A stretch of DNA of 64,000 nucleotides, from assembly GCF_003173715.1 (NCBI RefSeq), contig NZ_CP029550.1:248001-312000 (forward strand), read 5' to 3'. This stretch comes from Methylobacterium durans (GTDB taxonomy: Bacteria > Pseudomonadota > Alphaproteobacteria > Rhizobiales > Beijerinckiaceae). The notes under the pieces were generated by a model. That model was given only the letters and a program-made list of their open reading frames with translations, had not been told where the DNA came from and ran no database searches. The translations under genes were made by a program, and so were the position numbers. Shown in pieces: positions 1 to 11,954 of this stretch (position 1 is the stretch's first letter; every line of letters starts with the position of its first letter).

Positions 1-1921
1 GAGGTAGCTGACGAGGGTCGCGGCCGAGCGGCGCTTGGCGAGCGTCCCCTCGGACGGGTTGTTGGCGGCGTAGAGATAGACGTTGGGGAGTGGACCGATC
101 AGCCGCTCGGGCCAGCAGGCGCCCGAGAGGCCGGTCTGCTTGCCCGGCATGAATTCGAGTGCCCCGTGCGTGCCGAAATGCAGCACCGCATCGGCGGCGA
201 AATCCTCGCGCAGGTAGCGGTAGAAGGCCGAGAAGGCGTGCGTCGGCGCGAAACCCTTCTCGAACAGGAGCCGCATCGGGTCGCCCTCGTAGCCGAAGGC
301 CGGCTGCACCCCGACGAAGACGTTCCCGAACTGCGCGCCGAGGACGAGAAGGCTCGCGCCGTCGCTGTTCTGGCGACCTGGCGCCGGTCCCCACTGCGCC
401 TCGATCTCCGCAAGGTGCGGTTCGCGCCGGACATGGTCGTCCACGGCGATGCGGGTGTGCACGTTCGCCGCCGTGCCGAAGCGCGGTGCGTTGCCCGCGA
501 GGATGCGCTCGCGCAGATCCTCGACTGTCTCGGGCACCTCGACCGCGTAGCCCTGCGCCGCCATGCCCTTCAGGACGTTGTGCAGCGAGGCGTAGACCGA
601 GAGGAAGGCGGCGGTGCCGGTAGCGCCCGCATTCGGCGGAAAGTTGAACAGCACGATCGCGACGCGGCGCTCCTCGGCCGGCCGCTTCCGCAGGGCCACG
701 AGGCGCGAGACCCGCTCGGCGAGGCACCCGACCCGCTCCGGATCCGGGCTCATGTCGCGGCTGTTCTCCGGTCCGGACCGCAGGGAGCGGCCGCCGAAGA
801 CGGTCGGCGCCGTCGCCCCGTCGAGCTCGGGGATCGCGACCATCATGGTCGCCTCGACCGGCGAGAGGCCCCGGTCCGAGTCGGCCCATTGCTCGACCGT
901 CTGGAACTCGAGCGCGTGGGCGGCGAGATAGGGCACGTCGAGGTCGCGCAGCATCGCCTCGGCCGCCGCCGCGTCGTTGTAGGCGGGGCCGCCGACGAGG
1001 GAGAAGCCGGTCAGCGAGACCAGGGCGTCGATGGTCGGGCGCCCGTTGCGCCGGAAATAGGCGTCCACCGCCGGCCGGTTGTCGAGCCCGCTCGCGAAGG
1101 CCGGCACCACGCTGAGGCCCCGCGCCTCGAGGCCCGCGATCACGCCGTCGTAATGGGCGGTGTTTCCGGCGAGCACGTAGGAGCGCATCAGCAGGAGCCC
1201 GACACGGCCCTTCGCCGGCCCGGCGGGGCGCGGCAGGGCCGCGAGGTCCGCGCCGACGCGGCCCGCCATGCGGGGATGATAGAGGCCGGTCTCGGGATAG
1301 CTCAGCGGCGCGGGCGCCGCCGCGATCTCCCGCCACACGGCCCGCTCGCCCGCCGCGTAGCGGCCGACGAGGAAGCGGACCAGGCTCGACACGTTCTCGT
1401 CGGAGCCGGACAGCCAATATTGAAGCGTGAGGAAATAGGCCCGCACGTCCTGCGCCGAGCCCGGGATGAAGCGGAGTATCTTCGGCAGGTTGCGGATCAG
1501 GGCCATCTGCCGGCCCGCATTGCCCTGGGCCGCGCCCTTGCCCCGCAGGCGCTTCAGGAAGTCGAGGGCGCTGCGCTGCGACCCGTCCATGTTGAAGCGG
1601 TTGAGCAGCGTCGTGCGCACGATCTCGGCGGCCGAGAGGCAGCCGACCATGGCGTCGCAATGGGGACGCCGCGCCAGCAGGTCCGGCAGGATGGCGCGCA
1701 CGTGCTCGTCCATGAACAGCATGGCGCTCAGCACGATGTCGGCCCGCGCGATGTCCCGGCGGCATGTCTCGATGGCGGCGGGGTCGGCCTCCCAATCCGC
1801 GGCGGCGTGGAACCCGAGGACGAGGCCGGGCATCTCCGCTGCCAGCGTCTGGCGCGCGCGCTCGACGGCGCTCGCCAGGTGGTTGTCGAGCGTCACGATG
1901 ACGACGCGGATGTCGGGCCGC

Positions 1922-1947
<26 letters not shown>
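1..1947 (-). CDS. bchH: Magnesium chelatase subunit H (N-terminal part, cut by window edge)
   Basis: BchH is the porphyrin-binding subunit of magnesium chelatase. With BchI and BchD (not in the window) it inserts Mg2+ into protoporphyrin IX, the entry step of bacteriochlorophyll synthesis in the cytoplasm. The N-terminus reads MPKRISAAE, and close to the left edge [16 protein letters not shown] is a BchH/CobN signature. The frame is unbroken from start to edge, giving 649 codons, roughly half of the family's usual length. The ATG overlaps the 3' end of bchB by 26 bases, so translation is probably coupled. It is the last visible gene of bchF-N-B-H. Identification is firm; the missing half cannot be judged. 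Confidence 0.95.
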
Positions 1948-5266
<3,319 letters not shown>

Positions 5267-5321
5267 GCTAACGCCCCCATTCCTGCCCAGGGCCGGCCTC
5301 TGATTGGACCGGCTCGAAGGA

Positions 5322-5350
5322 AGCCTAGGAACAGGTCCGACCAGTGTCAA
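5322..5350 (-). promoter_or_regulatory. Candidate sigma70 promoter of bchFNBH
   Basis: On the minus strand TTGACA (5350-5345) is followed after 17 bases by TAGGCT (5327-5322), giving a perfect -35 and a weak -10 about 50 bases before the bchF ATG. The -35 lies inside a PpsR-like palindrome, a layout known from CrtJ/PpsR-repressed photosynthesis promoters. The match is visible in the sequence; its activity is inferred. Confidence 0.5.
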
Positions 5351-5362
5351 CTCCGCTTTACG
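5345..5362 (-). promoter_or_regulatory. PpsR/CrtJ-like operator with one mismatch
   Basis: Read on the minus strand this is CGT-N12-ACA, one base away from the TGT-N12-ACA consensus. It shares the GTAAA start and the TTGACA end with the second perfect site in front of bchG. It covers the bchF -35 box. Only one copy is visible here; no partner is seen 8 bp away. Confidence 0.45.
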
Positions 5363-5428
5363 TCAAGAACGGATGACAGTGTTCAACGATTTCGTCGCGA
5401 ACGAGCATTGCCAAGCCGGAAGATCGGC

Positions 5429-5440
5429 GTATCGTGATAC
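5429..5440. promoter_or_regulatory. Short inverted repeat between bchF and aerR
   Basis: GTATC-GT-GATAC is a perfect 5-bp inverted repeat in the 276-bp divergent spacer of bchF and aerR, about 100 bases upstream of aerR. It does not match the PpsR consensus. It could be an operator for another regulator or chance; nothing more can be said. Confidence 0.2.
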
Positions 5441-5542
5441 CTCAAGTCGCTCCGCCACGAGGGCGACGGGAAATCGATCGCCGGTCTCAGCGACAGTAGA
5501 CAAAAGACAGCACGAAGCCGTCGGCGACATTGGGAGGGACCA

Positions 5543-6439
5543 ATGGATGACGTCAGGCGTTTCGGCGGGCGCGTCGCCGAAGTGCGGCTCGCTCGCGAGA
5601 TCGCTGCGGCCTGCGAGGGCGAGGGGCTCGCCCAGAGCGGTCGCCGGGAGCCGGTGCTGCGGGCGAACGGCCACCTCGCCCGCGTCGTCGAGGCCGAGAT
5701 CATTCCCCGCCTGATGCTCGCCCACGCGCCGCGACTGTCGAGCGGGCGTGGCTACGCCCGGCCGGGCCGCAAACCGAGCGAAGCGGAGATCGCGACCTTC
5801 TCGGATCTGATCTTGGCGCCACCCGGCGTCGAGGTGGAGGCGCGAATCGAATCGCTGATCGCCGACGGTCTGAGTTTGGAGAGCCTGCTCCTCGACCTCC
5901 TCGCTCCCACCGCCCGCCATCTCGGCGCCCTGTGGGAGGAGGACGTCTGTGATTTCGCCGATCTGACCGTCGCGATGGGCCGCCTGCAGCGCATCATGCA
6001 CGACCTGTCCCTTCGCTACGCGGAGGAGAGCTTCGACCCCCTGCGCGGGCGCAGCATCCTGCTCAGCCCCTGCCCGGGCGAGACGCACATCTTCGGCCTC
6101 TCAATGCTGGAACGGTTCTTTCGCGACGCTGGTTGGGACGTCGTCGGCACGGCGCTCGACGCCACCGAGAATCCCCTGGCCCGCGCGAGCACCGAATGGT
6201 TCGACGTGATCGGCCTCTCCCTTCACTGCGAGGTACACCTGCCCAAGCTGACTGAAGCCGTCCGCGAGATCCGCCGACGTTCCCACAATTGCGACGTGCG
6301 CATCCTCGTGGGCGGTTCGATCTTTGTGGACAATCCCGGCTTGGCGAGCCTCGTTGATGCCGACGCCACGGCGGTCGATGCCCGCGCCGCCGTCCTCGTC
6401 GCCGAAAGCTTGCTTGATCTACAGGCCAGAGCCTGCTGA
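5543..6439 (+). CDS. aerR: AerR/PpaA-type cobalamin-binding photosensory antirepressor
   Basis: This 298-residue protein matches AerR/PpaA, B12-binding partners of the repressor CrtJ/PpsR that modulate photosystem gene expression with light and oxygen. A B12-binding cap helix region holds GALWEEDVCDF, with Trp131 in the place of the light-sensing cap tryptophan, and the Rossmann part starts at RGRSILLSPCPGETHIFGL. His182 in GETH takes the position of the upper-axial histidine (GEQH in relatives). GGSIFVDNPGL closes the cobalamin pocket. An AG-rich GGGAGGGA lies just before the ATG. It is followed by ppsR on the same strand after 35 bases, the classical antirepressor-repressor pairing. Adenosyl- versus hydroxocobalamin preference cannot be read from sequence. 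Confidence 0.9.
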   Translation: MDDVRRFGGRVAEVRLAREIAAACEGEGLAQSGRREPVLRANGHLARVVEAEIIPRLMLAHAPRLSSGRGYARPGRKPSEAEIATFSDLILAPPGVEVEARIESLIADGLSLESLLLDLLAPTARHLGALWEEDVCDFADLTVAMGRLQRIMHDLSLRYAEESFDPLRGRSILLSPCPGETHIFGLSMLERFFRDAGWDVVGTALDATENPLARASTEWFDVIGLSLHCEVHLPKLTEAVREIRRRSHNCDVRILVGGSIFVDNPGLASLVDADATAVDARAAVLVAESLLDLQARAC

Positions 6440-6474
6440 AAGACCCGTTCAACGACATCACGACCTGGTGATCA

Positions 6475-7926
6475 TTGACCAGTCTGGCGAGCACTGCCGC
6501 GCACGCATCCGTCGCGGCCCTACCTGAAACTCTCGGCGCCCTCGGTGGAGGGGCTGCGGGCCTCCTCGTTGCGGCCGCGATGGACCTGTCGCTCGTCATC
6601 GACGCGCAGGGAATCATCCGCGAGGCCGCCTTCGGGGAGGCCGATCTCGTGGCCGAGGGCTGCGAGAGCTGGGTCGGCCGGCCCTGGATCGAGACGGTCA
6701 CCGTCGAGAGCCGTCCGAAGATCAACGCGCTCCTGCGCGACGCGGCCCCGAATATCGTCACCCGCTGGCGCCAGGTGAACCACCCGTCGAGCCGCGGCAT
6801 CGACCTTCCCGTACGCTACGCCTCGATGCGGCTCGCTCCGGACGGACCGATCATCGCGATCGGCCGCAATCTTCAGGCGACGGCTGCCCTGCAGCGGCGG
6901 CTCGCCGAGACCCAGCAGGCGCTGGAACGCGATTACCTGCGCCTGCGCGGCGCCGAGACGCGCTACCGCATGCTGTTCCAGCTCGCGAGCGAGCCGGTGC
7001 TGGTGGTCGATGCGAGCACTCGGCGCGTCAGCGAGGCGAACCCGGCCGCGGGACGGCTGATCGGCCGGCCGGAGAAGCGGATCCTCGGCCAGGACGTCGT
7101 GGAGCTCTTCGACGCGAGCGCGACGCGAAGCCTCGAATCGCTGTTCGCCGGCCTGCGGATCACCGGTCAGGCCGACGAGATCGTGGTGCGACTGCCCAAC
7201 GGGCGCGGCTCGACCCGGGTCGCCGCCTCGCTCTTCCGCCAGGAGAACGCAGCGAGCGCCCTCCTTCGCCTTAGCGTGCCGAGCGAGGCCGCGGCGACCG
7301 CCCACCGCGGCGGCACCTCCGTCTTCGACGTCATCGAGGGTCTTCCCGAGGGGTTTGTGGTCACGGACACGTCCCATCGCATTCTCACGGCGAACAACGC
7401 CTTCCTCGACCTCGCCCAGCTCGCCACGGAGGAGCAGGTGCGCGGCGAACCGCTCGACCGATGGCTGGGCCGCGAGGAGACGGAAGCCGCCGCTCTCTTC
7501 GCCACGCTCGCCGAGCACGGCTCGGTGCGCAATTTCGGCACGGGCGTGCGAGGGCAACTCGGCTCGGTCGAGGACGTGGAGGTCGCCGCCGTCTCGGTGC
7601 CGGGCGGGGAGCAGCCCTGCTTCGGCTTCAGCATCCGCGGCGCGCCCCGGCGCGCGCTGACTTCGATCGCGGGCGGCCACGAACTGCCGCGCTCCGTCGA
7701 GCAGATGACGGAACTCGTCGGACGCATCTCGATGAAGAATTTGGTGCGCGAGACCACGGACATGATCGAGCGCCTCTGCATCGAGGCGGCGCTCCGCATC
7801 ACCCGCGACAACCGAGCCTCCGCGGCCGAGATGCTCGGCCTCAGCCGGCAGGGACTCTACGCTAAGTTGCGTCGCTACGGCATCGGCGACCTCGACGCCC
7901 TCGAGGGGACCGAGCCCGAATCGTGA
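6475..7926 (+). CDS. ppsR: PpsR/CrtJ transcriptional repressor of photosystem genes
   Basis: PpsR/CrtJ represses bch, crt and puc promoters under oxygen by binding TGT-N12-ACA. The 483-residue protein has an N-terminal PAS-like region from about 30 to 130, a linker helix near 135-165, PAS domains at about 165-260 and 280-390, and a Fis-type helix-turn-helix at the end (ASAAEMLGLSRQGLYAKLRR). The start is a TTG; a shorter start at Met36 would cut the conserved ALGGGAAGLLVAAAMD segment, so the TTG is preferred. Cysteines are at 63, 382 and 435. Cys435 in ERLCIEAAL is the conserved redox cysteine beside the HTH, but I see no cysteine near residue 250, where CrtJ has its disulfide partner. Identification is firm. 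Confidence 0.93.
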   Translation: MTSLASTAAHASVAALPETLGALGGGAAGLLVAAAMDLSLVIDAQGIIREAAFGEADLVAEGCESWVGRPWIETVTVESRPKINALLRDAAPNIVTRWRQVNHPSSRGIDLPVRYASMRLAPDGPIIAIGRNLQATAALQRRLAETQQALERDYLRLRGAETRYRMLFQLASEPVLVVDASTRRVSEANPAAGRLIGRPEKRILGQDVVELFDASATRSLESLFAGLRITGQADEIVVRLPNGRGSTRVAASLFRQENAASALLRLSVPSEAAATAHRGGTSVFDVIEGLPEGFVVTDTSHRILTANNAFLDLAQLATEEQVRGEPLDRWLGREETEAAALFATLAEHGSVRNFGTGVRGQLGSVEDVEVAAVSVPGGEQPCFGFSIRGAPRRALTSIAGGHELPRSVEQMTELVGRISMKNLVRETTDMIERLCIEAALRITRDNRASAAEMLGLSRQGLYAKLRRYGIGDLDALEGTEPES

Positions 7927-7951
7927 TCGCTCGGGTTTGCGGCTTCGGCGC

Positions 7952-7969
7952 TGTCAACTTTCAAGGACA
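7952..7969. promoter_or_regulatory. PpsR/CrtJ operator 1 upstream of bchG
   Basis: TGT (7952-7954), 12 bases, ACA (7967-7969): an exact match to the PpsR/CrtJ consensus TGT-N12-ACA. It is 8 bp upstream of a second perfect copy, the spacing known for cooperative CrtJ binding. Confidence 0.75.
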
Positions 7970-7977
7970 TCAGCTTC

Positions 7978-7995
7978 TGTAAATGAAACTTGACA
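7978..7995. promoter_or_regulatory. PpsR/CrtJ operator 2 upstream of bchG
   Basis: TGT (7978-7980), 12 bases, ACA (7993-7995): a second exact PpsR/CrtJ consensus match. Its right half contains the TTGACA that can serve as the bchG -35 element, so a bound repressor would block RNA polymerase. Confidence 0.75.
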
Positions 7996-8018
7996 CGCGT
8001 CGGCCTCAAAAATAGCGT
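7990..8018 (+). promoter_or_regulatory. Candidate sigma70 promoter of the bchG operon
   Basis: TTGACA (7990-7995) is followed by a 17-base spacer and TAGCGT (8013-8018). The -35 is perfect; the -10 keeps only TA and the final T. Transcription would begin at or within a base or two of the bchG ATG, implying a leaderless or nearly leaderless mRNA, and no Shine-Dalgarno sequence is visible there. The -10 is weak, so the start point is uncertain. Confidence 0.35.
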
Positions 8019-8024
8019 CGCGTC

Positions 8025-8909
8025 ATGGCGACGCCGGCTCCCAGCGCTGTTCTCGAACTCCTGAAGCCGATCACGTGGTTCGCGCCGATGTGGGCCTTCG
8101 CTTGCGGCGTGGTTTCGTCCGGCCAATCCCCGAACGGACAATGGCTGATGATCGGCGCGGGCGTCCTGCTCGCCGGGCCGCTCGTCTGCGCCACGAGCCA
8201 GGCGGTCAACGATTGGTACGACCGCCACGTCGACGCGATCAACGAGCCAAACCGGCCGATTCCTTCCGGCCGCATGCCGGGGCGCTGGGGCTTCTATCTG
8301 GCCGCGGCCTGGACGCTGCTCTCCCTCGCCGTCGCCGCGGCGCTCGGTCCCTGGGTGCTCGGCGCCGCGATCTTCGGCCTCGTCCTCGCGTGGCTGTACT
8401 CGGCCCCGCCGGTCCGGTTGAAGCAGAACGGCTGGTGGGGCAACGCTGCGGTCGGGCTCTGCTACGAGGGCCTGCCCTGGTTCACCGGGGCCGCCGTGAT
8501 GGCCGCAGCCGTGCCGGACCGGCGCGTCCTCGTCATAGCCCTCCTCTACGCGATCGGCGCGCACGGCATCATGACGCTCAACGACTTCAAGTCGATCGAG
8601 GGCGACCGGGTGCTCGGCCTGCGCTCGATCCCCGTGCAGATGGGCTCGGCCTACGCGGCACGCTTCGCCTGCCTCGTCATGGCGCTGCCGCAGACGCTCG
8701 TCGTCTCGCTGCTCGCGATCTGGGGCCGTACCTGGCATGCCGGCATCGTCGCGGCCCTGCTCGCGGGGCAACTCGCGCTGATGGCCTACTTCCTTCAGAG
8801 GCCGCGCGAGCGCGCGGCCTGGTACAACGGCACCGGCACCACGCTCTACGTCATTGGCATGCTGGTCGCCGCCTTCGCCCTGCGTCCGCTCGTCCAGGGA
8901 GGCGTGTGA
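8025..8909 (+). CDS. bchG: Bacteriochlorophyll synthase (geranylgeranyl transferase)
   Basis: BchG esterifies bacteriochlorophyllide a with geranylgeranyl pyrophosphate in the membrane, the penultimate stage of bacteriochlorophyll synthesis. The 294-residue protein belongs to the UbiA prenyltransferases, with multiple membrane helices and two aspartate-rich motifs: NDWYDRHVDAINEPNRP near residue 64 and NDFKSIEGDRVLGLRSIPV near 186. The N-terminus LELLKPITWFAPMWAFACG is conserved in BchG, supporting this ATG. It is first in an overlapping run with bch2, bchP, tspO and a small membrane protein; its stop overlaps the next ATG (TGATG). Two PpsR operators precede it. Confidence 0.95.
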   Translation: MATPAPSAVLELLKPITWFAPMWAFACGVVSSGQSPNGQWLMIGAGVLLAGPLVCATSQAVNDWYDRHVDAINEPNRPIPSGRMPGRWGFYLAAAWTLLSLAVAAALGPWVLGAAIFGLVLAWLYSAPPVRLKQNGWWGNAAVGLCYEGLPWFTGAAVMAAAVPDRRVLVIALLYAIGAHGIMTLNDFKSIEGDRVLGLRSIPVQMGSAYAARFACLVMALPQTLVVSLLAIWGRTWHAGIVAALLAGQLALMAYFLQRPRERAAWYNGTGTTLYVIGMLVAAFALRPLVQGGV

Positions 8910-10248
8910 TGGCCGTCCCCGGCTTCACCTGGGCGCAGATCGTCCGCCTCGGCCTGGTCCAGACGGCGCTCGGCGCCGTGGTCGTTCTGATGACATCGAC
9001 GATCAATCGCGTGATGGTCGTCGAACTCGCGCTTCCCGCGATCGTCCCGGGTGGCCTCGTCGCCCTCCACTACGCGGTGCAGGTGCTGCGTCCGCGCTGG
9101 GGCTACGGGTCCGATGTCGGCGGACGGCGCACGCCCTGGATCGTCGGCGGCATGGCGGCGCTGACGCTCGGCGGCTTCGGCGCGGCCGTCGCGACCGCGC
9201 TCTGCGAGGTGGACCGCACTGCGGGTCTCGCGCTCGCAATCCTGTCCTTCCTGACCGTCGGCATGGGCGCCGGGGCCGCCGGCACCTCGCTCCTCGTACT
9301 GCTCGCGACCGGCGTCGAGGCGCGCCGGCGCGGGGCGGCGGCCACCATCGTCTGGGTGATGATGATCGCGGGCTTCGCGATCACCGCCCCGCTCGCCGGG
9401 CATTTCCTCGATCCGTTCTCGGGCGCGCGCCTCGTGGCGGTGTCGGGCACCGTCTCGGCGATCGCCTTCGCGGTCGCGTGCCTTGCCGTGCTCGGCATCG
9501 AGCCGCGCCGGCCGGAATCGAACGGTGCGGCGCCGGGGCGGAGGCCGCCCTTCCTGCAGGTCCTGGCCCGCGTCTGGGCCGAGCCGCAATCGCGCCGCTT
9601 CACGATCTTCATCTTCGTTGCGATGCTCGCCTACAGCGCGCAGGAATTGATCCTCGAGCCCTTCGCCGGCCTCGTCTTCGCCATGAGTCCCGGCGTCACC
9701 ACGAAGCTCGCCGGGCTCCAGCACGGGGGCGTGCTGGTCGGCATGCTGTTCGTGGCCGGCGTCACGATGGGAATCGGCGGCCCTGTCCTCGGCTCGTTGA
9801 AGCTCTGGACCGCGATCGGCTGTGCGGGGTCCGGCGCCGCGCTTCTCGGCATCGCGGGCGGCGGCCTCGTCGGGCCGGACTTTCCCCTGCGCTTCCTCGT
9901 CTTCGCCCTCGGACTCTTCAACGGCATCTTCGCGGTCGCGGCGATCGGCTCGATGATGGGGCTTGCCGGGCGGGCGGCGAGGCCGAGCGCGGCACCCGCA
10001 TGGGCGTCTGGGGTGCGGCGCAGGGCGTCGCCTTCGGCACCGGCGGCTTCCTCGGCACCGTCGCGGTCGATCTCGCCCGGCTCGTCATGCCGGAGCCCGT
10101 CCACGCCTACGCCGCCGTGTTCACGGCCGAGGCGCTCCTGTTCGTCGCGGCGACAATCATCGCGACCCGAGTCGAGCACGCGGCCGAGACGCGCATCCCG
10201 CGAGCCCGGCGCGGCGCCGCGTTCCTGCAATTCGAGCCCCGCTTCTAG
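8909..10248 (+). CDS. bch2: BCD-family (PucC/LhaA-like) transporter, one frame break
   Basis: The product is an MFS-like membrane protein of the BCD/PucC/LhaA family, whose members are linked to assembly of light-harvesting or reaction-centre complexes or to pigment delivery. The gene between bchG and bchP is usually called bch2 or ORF428. About 446 residues with 12 predicted hydrophobic segments start at MAVPGFTWAQIVRLGLVQT; the family stretch GYGSDVGGRRTPWI lies near residue 65. The frame breaks near 9970 in GGGCGGG: after IGSMMGLAGR the protein resumes one base off as GGEAERGTRMGVWGAAQG. One missing base gives 447 codons. The molecular role is not settled for the family. Confidence 0.88.
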
Positions 10249-10274
10249 GGAAACCCGCCGAGAGGACGCCCACC

Positions 10275-11462
10275 ATGACCGAGCCGGCCGAGCCAGAGAC
10301 CTTCGACGTGGTGGTGGTCGGCGGTGGGCCGGCCGGGGCGACGGCGGCGACCGATCTCGCCCGGATGGGCCGCCGCGTGCTCCTCCTTGACCGGAATGGC
10401 CGCATCAAGCCCTGCGGCGGCGCGGTGCCGCCCCGCCTGATCCGCGACTTCGCGATCCCCGACGAGTTGATCGTCGCCCGGATCCGCTCGGCCCGGATGA
10501 TCTCGCCGGCCGAGAAGCGGGTCGACATGCCGGTCGGCGACGGGTTCGTCGGCATGGTCGACCGCGAGCATTTCGACCCCTGGCTGCGGCGGCGCGCGAG
10601 CCTCGCGGGCGCGGAGCAGCGCAACGGCACCTTCGAGCGGGTGAGCCGCGAAGCGGGGACGACGCGCGTACATTACCGGGCGGACGGCGCCGAGCACCGG
10701 GTGCGCGCCCGCCTCGTGATGGGGGCGGACGGCGCCTCCTCGCCGGTCGGCCGCGCGGAGATCCCGGGGCATGCCGGAATGCGGCAGGTCTTCGCCTATC
10801 ACGAGATCGTTCGGCGTCCGGAGAGCGGCGGCGACTACGAGGGCAGCCGCTGCGACGTATTCTACCAGGGCAAGCTCTCGCCGGATTTCTACGCCTGGAT
10901 CTTCCCGCACGGCGACACGATCAGCGTCGGCACGGGCTCGGCGCACAAGGGCTTCTCCCTGCGCAGCGCCATTCGGGCCCTGCGCGCGTCGACCGGGCTC
11001 GACGCGGGCGTCACCGTGCGCCGGGAAGGCGCACCGCTCCCCCTGAAACCCCTGAAGCGCTGGGACAATGGGCGCGACGTGCTGCTGACAGGCGACGCCG
11101 CCGGCATCGTCGCCCCGGCCTCCGGCGAGGGCATCTACTACGCCATGCTCGGCGGACGCCTCGCGGCAGAGGCGGCCGACGCCTTTCTGCGGACCGGGGA
11201 CGCACGGGCGCTGGCCCAGGCGCGCCGCCGCTTCATGAAGCTGCACGGGCGCGTCTTCCTGATCCTGCGGATGATGCAATGGGTCTGGTACCGCAACGAC
11301 GGATTGCGGGAGCGCTTCGTCTCGATCTGCCGCGACAAGGACGTCCAGCAACTCACCTGGGACGCCTACATGAACAAGGAGCTGGTGCGCGCCAAGCCCG
11401 CCGCCCACGCGCGGATCTTCTTCAAGGATCTCGCCCACCTGTTCCGGTGGGTCTCGCCGTGA
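10275..11462 (+). CDS. bchP: Geranylgeranyl reductase (geranylgeranyl to phytyl)
   Basis: BchP reduces the geranylgeranyl tail of bacteriochlorophyll to phytyl with NADPH, completing bacteriochlorophyll a. The 395-residue flavoprotein opens with a FAD Rossmann motif (VVVVGGGPAGATAATDLA), continues with the family segment KPCGGAVPPRLI near residue 50, and has the second FAD motif LTGDAAGIVAPASGEGIYYAM near 275-295. It begins 26 bases after bch2 and its stop overlaps the tspO GTG, so it belongs to the bchG operon. Length and motifs are normal and identification is firm. Confidence 0.95.
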   Translation: MTEPAEPETFDVVVVGGGPAGATAATDLARMGRRVLLLDRNGRIKPCGGAVPPRLIRDFAIPDELIVARIRSARMISPAEKRVDMPVGDGFVGMVDREHFDPWLRRRASLAGAEQRNGTFERVSREAGTTRVHYRADGAEHRVRARLVMGADGASSPVGRAEIPGHAGMRQVFAYHEIVRRPESGGDYEGSRCDVFYQGKLSPDFYAWIFPHGDTISVGTGSAHKGFSLRSAIRALRASTGLDAGVTVRREGAPLPLKPLKRWDNGRDVLLTGDAAGIVAPASGEGIYYAMLGGRLAAEAADAFLRTGDARALAQARRRFMKLHGRVFLILRMMQWVWYRNDGLRERFVSICRDKDVQQLTWDAYMNKELVRAKPAAHARIFFKDLAHLFRWVSP

Positions 11463-11953
11463 CGCGGGCGGGCCTGGAATGGCCGGCCCTCCTCGTCGCG
11501 GCAGCGGCCGCCATCCTAGTAGCCCTGGCGGGCGGTCTTCTCACCGTTGCGGGGCCGCGCAGCCGCGCCCTGCGGCGTCCCGCCTGGAGGCCGCCGGACT
11601 GGGCGTTCGGGCCGATCTGGGCCGTGATCTTCGCGATGATCACCGTCTCCGCCGCCCTCGCCTGGAGCGCCGTCGCCGATGCGGCGGGCCGCGCGATGCT
11701 CGTCGCGGCCTACGCGGTGAACGGCGTGCTCAACATCGCCTGGAGCGGCTTGTTCTTCCGGGCCGAGCGGCCGGACTGGGCGCTCGTCGACATCGTCCTC
11801 CTGTGGCTCTCGATCGTCGGTCTCATCCTCGCGAGCCTGCCGCACTCGCCGACAGCGGCGATCCTCCTCCTGCCCTATCTCGGCTGGGTCGGGGTCGCGG
11901 CCTGCCTCAACCTCGCGATCGTGCGCCTCAACCGGCCCTTCGGGCGGGCCTGA
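11459..11953 (+). CDS. tspO: TspO/MBR family tryptophan-rich sensory protein
   Basis: TspO is a five-helix outer- or inner-membrane protein that binds porphyrins; in Rhodobacter sphaeroides it dampens photosynthesis gene expression in response to oxygen. The 164-residue product has the family pattern RPAWRPPDWAFGPIWAVIF at about 38-57, AYAVNGVLNIAWSGLFF in the middle and LPYLGWVGVAACLN near the end, with five hydrophobic segments. The GTG start overlaps the bchP stop, so it is co-translated with the pigment genes. The place next to bchP is often held by idi in other phototrophs. A role in tetrapyrrole sensing is family knowledge, not shown here. Confidence 0.88.
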   Translation: MTRAGLEWPALLVAAAAAILVALAGGLLTVAGPRSRALRRPAWRPPDWAFGPIWAVIFAMITVSAALAWSAVADAAGRAMLVAAYAVNGVLNIAWSGLFFRAERPDWALVDIVLLWLSIVGLILASLPHSPTAAILLLPYLGWVGVAACLNLAIVRLNRPFGRA

Positions 11954-11954
11954 G

